A stretch of 10,204 bases of DNA from Halothiobacillus neapolitanus (GTDB lineage: Bacteria > Pseudomonadota > Gammaproteobacteria > Halothiobacillales > Halothiobacillaceae). Each line of letters opens with the position of its first letter. Within the stretch, counting starts at the first letter, position 1. Below are positions 1 through 6,362 of this stretch, one piece after another. Made by a program: the position numbers and the translations under genes. The notes beneath the pieces are model-generated. The model worked only from the letters and a program-made list of their open reading frames with translations. It had not been told where the DNA came from and did not search any database. The stretch spans positions 1 through 10,204 of the forward strand of contig DYMR01000032.1 of the NCBI GenBank assembly GCA_020721485.1. The letters are read 5' to 3'.

Positions 1-2
1 CT

Positions 3-1085
3 GCCGATGCGTTGGCCGATGCGTTGACCGAGGATGTCTTCACGCAAGCGTTGGCATCGTTCGAGCCGTCGTCCGAACCCGATCTGCCCGAACCGGGCGA
101 AGCGCTGCGCGGTGCCGCACGGCACCGGACGGATCGAATGGCAGAGCGTTCGGCGCATTCTTCAGCCGATGCGGCGGCGTTGAGCGCGCTGTCGGCAGAA
201 GTCACGGAATTGCGCGAATTGTTTGAGCGGCAACTCAGCGTGCTCGAATGGCATCGGTACAGCAACGCCCATCCCGCAGAGTTGGAAACCAGCGAGCGCC
301 TGCACGCCTTGGGCATTCCGACGGCGTTCGCCAAAATTCTGGCGCAACACGCCTCGGGGCAAACGCCGGGCATCGCCCTGGCGGCCGCCCTGCGCCAACT
401 CGGCAAAAAGCTCAAACTGCCGACGGCTTCCGTCTTTCAACACGGCGGAATTTTCGCGTTTATCGGCCCAGCCGGCGTCGGAAAAACCACCACGCTGGCC
501 AAAATTGCCGCGCAAACGGTGTTGGAACGCGGGCGGGATTCGGTGGCGCTCATCACCACCGATCGCTTTCGGATCGGGGCGCAAGAGCAACTACGCAACT
601 ACGCCCGGATATTGAATATCCCGCTGCATGTAGCGCGCGATGAAGCCCATTTGGCGCAACTGCTGCCCGCCGTGGCGCAAAAGCATTTGGTGCTGATCGA
701 CACGGCGGGTATGTCTGCGCGGGATATGGCGATGATGAACCAGTTATCCGAATTGCCGGCGCTGGATCATCGGCTGCGGTTGTTGCTGGTGTTGTCCGCC
801 CAAACCCAATACAACGCCATGTCGGATGCCTTGGTTCATTTTCAGCGTTTGCCGCTTGCCGGTATGATTTTGACTAAGCTGGATGAAACCCTGTTGCTCG
901 GTAGCGCATTGGCTATTCTGGCGCGCTCAGGTTTACCATTGGTGTGCACGGGCGTGGGGCAGCGGGTTCCTGAAGATTTGAACTTCCCCACGGCAGATGA
1001 TCTGATTGCTCAGGCCGTGAGTTTGGGGCGTGCGGCGGCTCAAACTGAGGCCGGGGCAGAATTTTCGGCGTTGTTTAGCGCCTGA
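3..1085 (+). CDS. flhF: FlhF, SRP-type GTPase for polar flagellum placement (5' end missing)
   Basis: FlhF is a GTPase related to Ffh and FtsY that marks the cell pole where the flagellum is built. The reading frame is open to the left edge, so the natural start and most of the N-terminal B domain lie outside; 360 codons are visible, against about 430-500 in family members. Counting residues from codon 12-14, an alpha-helical N region (about 60-135) precedes the G domain. It contains the P-loop GPAGVGKTT (152-160), the SRP-GTPase motif TDRFRIGAQEQL (183-194), DTAG (230-233), TKLDE (288-292) and the closing GQRVPEDL segment (316-323). All nucleotide-binding motifs look intact. The TTG at 12 is not a credible start, because conserved-frame coding continues upstream of it. 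The protein is expected to act with FleN, encoded next. Ends in TGA. The identification is firm. Confidence 0.95.
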   Translation, partial: ADALADALTEDVFTQALASFEPSSEPDLPEPGEALRGAARHRTDRMAERSAHSSADAAALSALSAEVTELRELFERQLSVLEWHRYSNAHPAELETSERLHALGIPTAFAKILAQHASGQTPGIALAAALRQLGKKLKLPTASVFQHGGIFAFIGPAGVGKTTTLAKIAAQTVLERGRDSVALITTDRFRIGAQEQLRNYARILNIPLHVARDEAHLAQLLPAVAQKHLVLIDTAGMSARDMAMMNQLSELPALDHRLRLLLVLSAQTQYNAMSDALVHFQRLPLAGMILTKLDETLLLGSALAILARSGLPLVCTGVGQRVPEDLNFPTADDLIAQAVSLGRAAAQTEAGAEFSALFSA

Positions 1086-1139
1086 TGTGTTGCGTGTCGG
1101 TGCCCGAAGGGGCGCTGGCGAATAAAGATAATGAACGAC

Positions 1140-1144
1140 AAGGA
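1140..1144 (+). promoter_or_regulatory. Ribosome binding site deciding the fleN start
   Basis: AAGGA lies 7 bases before the ATG at 1152. The earlier in-frame ATG at 1131 has no Shine-Dalgarno-like sequence at a usable distance; the nearest, AAGG at 1107-1110, is 20 bases away. This favours 1152 as the start of fleN, but it is an inference from spacing only. Confidence 0.5.
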
Positions 1145-1151
1145 TCTTCCG

Positions 1152-1991
1152 ATGCCTATGCCCGCCAACCATCCAGTTCGAGTGATCGCCGTCACCAGTG
1201 GCAAGGGCGGGGTGGGTAAAACCAACCTCTCCGTGAATTTGTCCGTGGCGCTGGCGCGGCGCGGCGAGCGCGTCCTGTTGATGGATGCGGATTTAGGCTT
1301 GGGCAATGTCGATGTGTTGCTCGGGCTGAAATCCGATAAAAACCTGAGTCATGTGCTCGCCAACCAAGCCACGCTCGATGACATTCTGCTCGAAGGGCCG
1401 GAAGGCGTGGGCATTCTGCCCGCTTCCAGCGGCGTCAAACACATGGCGGAATTGTCGGCGGCGGAAAATACCGGGTTAATTCAGGCATTTAGTGGGCTGA
1501 AACGGCCTCTCGACACCCTCATTATCGACACGGCGGCAGGCATTGCCGATTCCGTGGTGCGGTTTTCGCAGGCCAGTAACGCGGTGATTGTGGTGGTGTG
1601 CGATGAGCCCGCGTCGATCACGGATGCCTACGCAATGATTAAGGTGTTGTCGCGCGAGCACGGCGTCAGCCGGTTTTTTGTCGTGGCAAACATGGTGCGC
1701 GATGCCGGTGAAGGTCGGCGGTTGTTCGATAAACTCAACGCGGCGGCGGCGCGATTTCTGGATGTCACCCTGGTGCATTTGGGATCGGTGCCGTTCGATG
1801 AATATCTGCGCCGTGCCATCCAACGGCAAAAGCCGGTGTTGCAGGCCTTTGGCGGCGCCCGCGCCTCGCGCGCGTTCGGCGAAATTGCCGACCAAGTCAT
1901 GCGTTGGCCGAAACCCAGCGGTGCGGAAGGTCATCTGCAATTTTTTGTTGAGCGCCTCGTGCAGGCGACGAGCGATTTGGAAGCGTTTTGA
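1152..1991 (+). CDS. fleN: FleN/FlhG, MinD-type ATPase limiting flagellar number
   Basis: FleN (FlhG) is a MinD-like ATPase that keeps flagellar number at one by opposing FlhF, and in Pseudomonas it restrains the regulator FleQ. Numbered from the ATG at 1131, it has the deviant Walker A loop KGGVGKTN (25-32, with both signature lysines), the MDADLGLGN segment (51-59), and the Walker B LIIDTAAGI (130-138). The C-terminal HLQFFVERLV stretch resembles Pseudomonas FleN and may be a membrane-contacting helix. I chose the start at 1152 because of its better ribosome binding site and because the protein then begins close to the conserved HPVRVIAVT strand, as in Pseudomonas; starting at 1131 would add seven residues. 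I see no DQAxxLR FlhF-activating motif at the N-terminus. The stop codon overlaps the fliA ATG by one base (TGATG), suggesting coupled translation. Confidence 0.95.
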   Translation: MPMPANHPVRVIAVTSGKGGVGKTNLSVNLSVALARRGERVLLMDADLGLGNVDVLLGLKSDKNLSHVLANQATLDDILLEGPEGVGILPASSGVKHMAELSAAENTGLIQAFSGLKRPLDTLIIDTAAGIADSVVRFSQASNAVIVVVCDEPASITDAYAMIKVLSREHGVSRFFVVANMVRDAGEGRRLFDKLNAAAARFLDVTLVHLGSVPFDEYLRRAIQRQKPVLQAFGGARASRAFGEIADQVMRWPKPSGAEGHLQFFVERLVQATSDLEAF

Positions 1992-2710
1992 TGAACGCCC
2001 GTTCGATGTACAGCCATGTGCAACGCGGCAGCGCAGAATCCGTGGTGTCCGAACACGCGGATTTGGTCAAGCGGATCGCCTTCCACCTGCTGAATCGCCT
2101 GCCGGATCATATTCAGGCCGAAGACCTCATCCAAGCCGGCATGATCGGCCTGTTGGAAGCGGTGCGCGCGTTTGATCCCACCCAAGGCGCCTCGTTTGAA
2201 ACCTACGCCGGCATTCGCATTCGTGGCGCCATGCTCGATGAAGTGCGCCGCAATGACTGGGCGCCGCGCTCGGTGCATCGTCGGCACCGTGAAATTTCGC
2301 AGGCCGTTCATGAGATCGAAACCCGCACCGGCCGCGAAGCCAAAGATGCCGAAGTCTGCCAATTGCTCGGCATTGGCTTGGATGAATACTTCGACGCGCT
2401 CAACGATGCCGTGCAGGTGCGGCTCACGCCGCTCGATCACAGCGGCGAAGACCATGATGAAACCTTGGATATTCCCGACCACGGCGAACAGCCGGATCAA
2501 ACCTTGGCGAGCGATCGTTTTCAAGCGGATTTGGCGGAAAAAATTGCCGCCTTGCCCGAGCGCGAACGGCTGGTGATGTCGCTGTACTATGTCGATGAAC
2601 TCAACCAAAAAGAAATTGGTGCCGTGCTGGGCGTTTCCGAATCGCGGGTATGCCAAATTCACAACAAGGCCGTCCTGCGGTTGAAAGAGGCTTTATGCGA
2701 TTGGCATTAG
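1991..2710 (+). CDS. fliA: FliA, flagellar sigma-28 factor
   Basis: FliA directs RNA polymerase to late flagellar and chemotaxis promoters and is normally held inactive by the anti-sigma factor FlgM until the hook is complete. The 239-residue product has the same length as E. coli FliA. Region 2 is recognisable near the N-terminus (ADLVKRIAFHLLNRLP, then AEDLIQAGMIGLLEAVRAFD and FETYAGIRIRGAMLDEVRR, about residues 23-86). Region 3 follows (ISQAVHEIETRTGREAKDAE, about 100-119). Region 4 is at the C-terminus, with LPERERLVMSLYYVDELNQK and the helix-turn-helix IGAVLGVSESRVCQIHNKA. The start at 1991 has GGAAG 7 bases upstream, inside the end of fleN; the TTG just before it is less likely. A perfect target promoter for this sigma factor lies about 135 bp downstream of its stop codon. 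Confidence 0.96.
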   Translation: MNARSMYSHVQRGSAESVVSEHADLVKRIAFHLLNRLPDHIQAEDLIQAGMIGLLEAVRAFDPTQGASFETYAGIRIRGAMLDEVRRNDWAPRSVHRRHREISQAVHEIETRTGREAKDAEVCQLLGIGLDEYFDALNDAVQVRLTPLDHSGEDHDETLDIPDHGEQPDQTLASDRFQADLAEKIAALPERERLVMSLYYVDELNQKEIGAVLGVSESRVCQIHNKAVLRLKEALCDWH

Positions 2711-2725
2711 CCCATGAAGGGCGGG

Positions 2726-2763
2726 GTGGGGCGGTGACGCCCCGCATGGACGCCCCACATGGG
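2726..2763 (+). repeat. Overlapping inverted and tandem repeats behind fliA
   Basis: Two near-identical 13-bp units (GACGCCCC then GCATG or ACATG, 2736-2748 and 2749-2761, one difference) follow a G-rich arm. The arm GTGGGGCG (2726-2733) can pair with the first unit through GGGGCG/CGCCCC around a GTGA tetraloop (2728-2743). It can instead pair with the second unit as an 8-bp perfect stem GTGGGGCG/CGCCCCAC (2726-2733 with 2751-2758). The two structures exclude each other. A third short stem, TGGGTT/AACCCA (2760-2765 with 2773-2778), lies just downstream. No T tract follows any of them, so a standard intrinsic terminator is not supported. They could slow polymerase or stabilise the fliA mRNA 3' end; the role is unknown. 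Confidence 0.5.
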
Positions 2764-2825
2764 TTGACATGAAACCCAATCAATATCACCAGCGGGTGAA
2801 TGGCCGAGCGCCACGCACCAAAAAT

Positions 2826-2852
2826 TAAACAATTGGCGCGCCTGGCCGATAA
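2826..2852 (+). promoter_or_regulatory. Sigma-28 (FliA) promoter for cheY and downstream genes
   Basis: The -35 element TAAA (2826-2829) and the -10 element GCCGATAA (2845-2852) are separated by exactly 15 bases. This matches the enterobacterial FliA consensus TAAA-N15-GCCGATAA without a mismatch. Transcription should begin about 6-8 bases past the -10, leaving a leader of roughly 40 bases before cheY at 2898. It lies in the only sizeable non-coding gap and points along the gene direction. The recognition is seen directly in the sequence; activity is inferred. Confidence 0.88.
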
Positions 2853-2897
2853 ACCGCATCATGGCGCAATTTTGAGCAGCTACGAGGCCAACCCATC

Positions 2898-3284
2898 ATG
2901 GATCGCAACATGAAAATTTTGGTGGTGGATGACTTTTCCACCATGCGGCGAATCATTAAAAACCTATTGAAAGAACTAGGTTTTTCCAATATTGATGAAG
3001 CCGATGATGGCGTCACCGCGCTGCCCATGCTCCAACAGGGGCAGTACGATTTCCTCGTGACCGATTGGAACATGCCCGGCATGACCGGCATCGACCTCTT
3101 GAAAGCGGTGCGCACGGATCCCGCACTGGCGCAATTACCGGTGCTGATGGTCACGGCGGAAGCCAAACGCGAACAAATCATCATGGCGGCACAAGCCGGG
3201 GTGAATGGCTACATCGTCAAACCCTTCAACGGCCCCACGCTGAAAGAAAAGATCGAAAAAATCTTCGAACGCGTGCAGAGCTAA
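2898..3284 (+). CDS. cheY: CheY, chemotaxis response regulator
   Basis: CheY is a single-domain receiver that, when phosphorylated by CheA, binds the flagellar switch and changes rotation. All 128 residues align closely with E. coli CheY, offset by one. They include the acidic pair D11/D12, phospho-acceptor D56 in VTDWNMPGM, the switch threonine T86 in MVTAEAK, and lysine K108 in VKPF. The DFSTMRRI and NLLKELGF segments are characteristic. The ATG at 2898 has GAGG 10 bases upstream; an internal ATG at 2910 lacks a ribosome binding site. It is the first gene behind the sigma-28 promoter and is separated from cheZ by 87 bases without a clear terminator, so it is probably the head of the cheY-to-cheW transcript. 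Confidence 0.97.
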   Translation: MDRNMKILVVDDFSTMRRIIKNLLKELGFSNIDEADDGVTALPMLQQGQYDFLVTDWNMPGMTGIDLLKAVRTDPALAQLPVLMVTAEAKREQIIMAAQAGVNGYIVKPFNGPTLKEKIEKIFERVQS

Positions 3285-3344
3285 GGCATCGGCCGCACGC
3301 GGCATGCGCGTTGATTAAGGGAAGGGCTGGGGCAAGATTGGCTA

Positions 3345-3365
3345 GGGTTGGGGTTGGGGTTGGGG
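3345..3365 (+). repeat. Telomere-like G-tract repeat (possible G-quadruplex) at the cheZ start
   Basis: On the coding strand a run of GGG is followed by three TT-GGGG units, giving four G tracts with two-base loops. This fits the common criterion for an intramolecular G-quadruplex and resembles the ciliate telomere unit TTGGGG. The last G tract (3362-3365) sits 6 bases before the cheZ ATG, where a Shine-Dalgarno sequence should be, and no other one is visible. Folding in the mRNA would therefore compete with ribosome binding. The repeat is seen directly; the regulatory role is inferred. Confidence 0.7.
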
Positions 3366-3371
3366 TAACGA

Positions 3372-4133
3372 ATGGAACAAAACACGCAAAATGGCCGAAT
3401 TGCCGCTGCGCAAGCCTTATTGGATGCGGCGCGCGCCGGGGATGAAGATGCCTACGCCACGGCTTTGCTGGGGCTTAATCAAGACACGCCGCTGTTCGAT
3501 GAAGTGGGGCGAATGACCCGCGAAGTTCACGAAGCGCTGATGGCTTTTGCCGAAGACGACCGCCTCAATCACCTGATGCAAGACGACATGCCCGACGCGC
3601 GCGAGCGGCTGCGCTATGTCATCACCCTGACGGATCAAGCCGCCAACCGCACCTTGGCCATTGTGGAAGAAGCCATGCCCGTCGCGGAGCGCTTGATGGA
3701 TCGCTCCGAGCGTCTGCGTCAAGAGCTCACGCAGATTGCTGCCAAGGAGCCTGAAAATCCTCGGCTGGTCACGGTGGTGCACACCCTCAATAGCTATTTG
3801 GATTCGGTGCTGAACAGTGGCGACACACTCAAAAGGCACATGACCGAAATCATGATGGCGCAGGAGTTTCAAGACCTTTCCGGCCAATTGCTGCTGCGGG
3901 TCATCACCCTGCTGGAGCAACTGGAAACCAAGATGGTGGGCTTGTTGAAAGTGACCGGCGCCCGCAGTGCATCCCAAAGCTCAACTCCGGGCGCATCTTC
4001 TAGCGCATCCGGCATGCATTCGGCAGACGAACTGCGGGCGGGGATTGGCCCTGCGGTGCCGCAGACTGCGGCGAAGGATGTCGTGAAAAATCAAGATGAT
4101 GTAGACGATTTGTTGGCCAGTTTAGGCTTTTAG
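3372..4133 (+). CDS. cheZ: CheZ, CheY-phosphate phosphatase
   Basis: CheZ speeds dephosphorylation of CheY-P and so ends the signal. The 253-residue product is longer than E. coli CheZ (214) and near the Pseudomonas length. It is mostly helical, with the long-hairpin region at about 75-195. The catalytic segment MMAQEFQDLSGQ (161-172) carries D168 and Q172, the counterparts of E. coli D143 and Q147. A Ser/Ala/Gly-rich linker (about 197-217) leads to the C-terminal CheY-binding peptide DDVDDLLASLGF (242-253), nearly the same as the E. coli tail. The ATG at 3372 is taken because coding begins there and the G-rich repeat just before it offers the only ribosome-binding sequence. The gene lies 66 bases before cheA. 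Confidence 0.95.
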   Translation: MEQNTQNGRIAAAQALLDAARAGDEDAYATALLGLNQDTPLFDEVGRMTREVHEALMAFAEDDRLNHLMQDDMPDARERLRYVITLTDQAANRTLAIVEEAMPVAERLMDRSERLRQELTQIAAKEPENPRLVTVVHTLNSYLDSVLNSGDTLKRHMTEIMMAQEFQDLSGQLLLRVITLLEQLETKMVGLLKVTGARSASQSSTPGASSSASGMHSADELRAGIGPAVPQTAAKDVVKNQDDVDDLLASLGF

Positions 4134-4186
4134 CCGGTTTCGTCAGGCAAGAATTCGATCGAATATCCGCCGCAGCAACGGCGTTG

Positions 4187-4191
4187 AGGAG
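4187..4191 (+). promoter_or_regulatory. Strong ribosome binding site of cheA
   Basis: AGGAG, within TGAGGAGAG, lies 8 bases before the ATG at 4200. It is the closest match to the ideal Shine-Dalgarno sequence in the window and fixes the cheA start. The 66-base gap also holds a perfect 12-bp palindrome, ATTCGATCGAAT (4153-4164). Confidence 0.7.
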
Positions 4192-4199
4192 AGCACACC

Positions 4200-6341
4200 A
4201 TGGCGTTTGAACCGGACAATGAACTGTTGCAAGACTTCCTGATCGAGGCGGGTGAACTGCTCGACGCGCTCGATAATCAGTTGGTGGATTTGGAGCAGGC
4301 GCCCAAAGATAAAGATTTGTTGAACGCGATTTTTCGCGCGTTTCACACCATCAAGGGCGGCGCTGGTTTTCTGGAAGTGACGCCGCTGGTGGAGGTCTGT
4401 CACCGCGCGGAAGATATTTTCAACCTGTTGCGCAACGGTGAATTATCGGTCACGCCCGGCATTATGGATGTGATGCTGCGGGTGTTGGACGCCCTGAACG
4501 GTATGTTCGCCAGCCTACGGGGCGGGGTGCTGCCTGCCGGCGTCGGCTCGGCGTTTTTGCATGAAATTGAACAATTGGCGCACGCCGATTCACCCGCAGC
4601 CGCCAGCGTGGCCGTTGCGTCACCCCCGCCCGCGATGCCATCGTCCCCTCCGCTCGCCGCTGTGGCGCCGCCCGTCGCGGCATCGGCGGTTGATTTGGCG
4701 TTTGATGATTTGATGCGCGATTTGCAAGCGGGCGAAGCCAAAGATCCGGATGTGCTGGCGGCGAGCACGGCGCCTTCGTCCGATTTGATTACCGATGAAG
4801 AGTTTGAAGCCCTGCTCGATCAGTTACACGGCAAAGGGCAATTTCATCTGCCGGAGGCCGCCGCCGCGCCTGCCGCCAAGGTCAACTCGGATGAAATCAC
4901 CGATGAGGAGTTCGAGCGCGTGCTCGATTCTCTGTACGGCAAAGGGCAGGGGCCGACCACGGCCAGCACCGTGCCGCCGCCGGTTGCATCGCCAGCGCCA
5001 CCATCGGCTCCACCATCAGTAATACCCGCCGCAAAACCGGCCGCCGAGGCCGTCAAGTCTGAAGCGAAGCCTGAAGTGAAAACGGAAGCGAAAGCCGAAA
5101 CCAAGCCCGAAACCAAGGCGGATGGGAAGGCCGATGCGAAGGGCGACACCACCGTGCGGGTGGATACTGAACGGCTCGATTTCATCATGAACCTGGTGGG
5201 CGAACTGGTTCTTGTGCGTAACCGCATGAATACCTTGAAATTAAACTTCGAAAACGAAGAAATTAGCCAAGTCATTGCCACCTTGGATATGGTGACTTCC
5301 GATTTGCAGGGCGCGGTCATGAAAACCCGCATGCAACCGGTGAAAAAGGTGTTTGGCCGCTTTCCGCGCGTGGTGCGCGACACCGCCCGCATGTTGGGTA
5401 AAGAAGTCGAACTGGTGCTGATCGGCGAAGAAACCGATCTGGACAAAAATTTGGTCGATGCGCTGGCCGATCCGCTGATCCACTTGGTGCGCAACTCGGT
5501 CGATCACGGTGTCGAAATGCCGGATGTGCGGCAGGCGGCGGGCAAGCCGACGCAAGGCACGGTCACGCTGTCGGCAGCGCAGGAAGGCGACCACATTCGT
5601 TTGTCGATCAGCGACGACGGCGCGGGCATGAACGCCGAATTGCTGCGCCGCAAATCGGTTGAAAAGGGCTTGCTCACGCAAGAGGCGGCGGATCGGCTCT
5701 CGCCGCAAGAATGCTTCGAACTGATCTTGTTGCCCGGATTTTCGACCAAAGACCAAATTTCGGATATTTCCGGCCGTGGCGTGGGAATGGATGTGGTGAA
5801 AACCGCCATCACCCGACTGTCCGGCACCATCACGATTGATTCTGAAGTGGGCGTCGGCACCACCATCAGCATCAAAGTGCCGTTGACTTTGGCGATTCTG
5901 CCGACGCTGATGGTCGTAGTCAGCAAGCGCAAATACGCGATTCCATTAGGGATTGTTTCGGAAATTTTCGAAATGGCCGATAAAGAGGTCAACATCGTTG
6001 ATGGGCAAGCCACCATCATCGTGCGTGACCGCGCCTTGCCGCTGTATCGCTCGAACCAATGGCTGGCGTTGCCCGGCGAAGTGATTCCGACCCGAGCGCC
6101 CACCGACTTGGTGGTGATGGTGCAAGTCGGCGCGCAACTGATTGCTTTAGTGGTGGATTCGGTCATCGGGCAAGAAGAAGTCGTGATCAAGCCCTTAGGC
6201 GAATTGCTGCACAATGTTGGGGGGTTTGCCGGTGCCACGATTACCGGCGATGGCCATATCGCGTTGATTCTCGATTTGCCGGGGCTGATGCGCCGCAACC
6301 TGCAACAACGCAACCGCCCCAAACTCAAAGTGGTGGCGTAA
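4200..6341 (+). CDS. cheA: CheA, chemotaxis sensor histidine kinase
   Basis: CheA is the kinase of the receptor array; it phosphorylates CheY and CheB. The 713-residue protein begins with an HPt (P1) domain whose phosphorylated histidine is H49 in FRAFHTIKGGAGF. A long linker (about 130-315) follows, rich in Ala, Pro, Lys and Glu. I see no E. coli-type P2 domain in it. Instead it carries two copies of a short motif ITDEEFExxLDxLxGKGQ (197-214 and 233-250), plus FDDLMRDLQ (168-176). The dimerisation helices (P3) cover about 317-380. The P4 ATP-binding domain has the N box HLVRNSVDHG (428-437), G1 DDGAGM (472-477), F box LPGFST (511-516) and G2 GRGVGMDVV (525-533). The CheW-like P5 domain runs from about 560 to 700. 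It ends 21 bases before cheB. Confidence 0.97.
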   Translation: MAFEPDNELLQDFLIEAGELLDALDNQLVDLEQAPKDKDLLNAIFRAFHTIKGGAGFLEVTPLVEVCHRAEDIFNLLRNGELSVTPGIMDVMLRVLDALNGMFASLRGGVLPAGVGSAFLHEIEQLAHADSPAAASVAVASPPPAMPSSPPLAAVAPPVAASAVDLAFDDLMRDLQAGEAKDPDVLAASTAPSSDLITDEEFEALLDQLHGKGQFHLPEAAAAPAAKVNSDEITDEEFERVLDSLYGKGQGPTTASTVPPPVASPAPPSAPPSVIPAAKPAAEAVKSEAKPEVKTEAKAETKPETKADGKADAKGDTTVRVDTERLDFIMNLVGELVLVRNRMNTLKLNFENEEISQVIATLDMVTSDLQGAVMKTRMQPVKKVFGRFPRVVRDTARMLGKEVELVLIGEETDLDKNLVDALADPLIHLVRNSVDHGVEMPDVRQAAGKPTQGTVTLSAAQEGDHIRLSISDDGAGMNAELLRRKSVEKGLLTQEAADRLSPQECFELILLPGFSTKDQISDISGRGVGMDVVKTAITRLSGTITIDSEVGVGTTISIKVPLTLAILPTLMVVVSKRKYAIPLGIVSEIFEMADKEVNIVDGQATIIVRDRALPLYRSNQWLALPGEVIPTRAPTDLVVMVQVGAQLIALVVDSVIGQEEVVIKPLGELLHNVGGFAGATITGDGHIALILDLPGLMRRNLQQRNRPKLKVVA

Positions 6342-6362
6342 GCGCCCAAGGCCGAGGAATTC

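Noticed and set aside
2728..2743. Intrinsic terminator after fliA
   Set aside because: The stem and tetraloop are good, but no run of T follows.
2764..2769. TTGACA, a perfect sigma-70 -35 hexamer, behind fliA
   Set aside because: No acceptable -10 hexamer lies 16-18 bp downstream; the nearest AT-rich stretch (CAATAT) is only 11 bp away.
3292..3303. Terminator-like GCCG/CGGC stem after cheY
   Set aside because: Only four pairs with a four-base loop and no T tract, so transcription into cheZ is more likely to continue.
5976..5983. GCCGATAA, a full sigma-28 -10 element, inside cheA
   Set aside because: The base positions 15 bp upstream read TTCG rather than TAAA, and the site encodes conserved P5-domain residues; it looks like chance.
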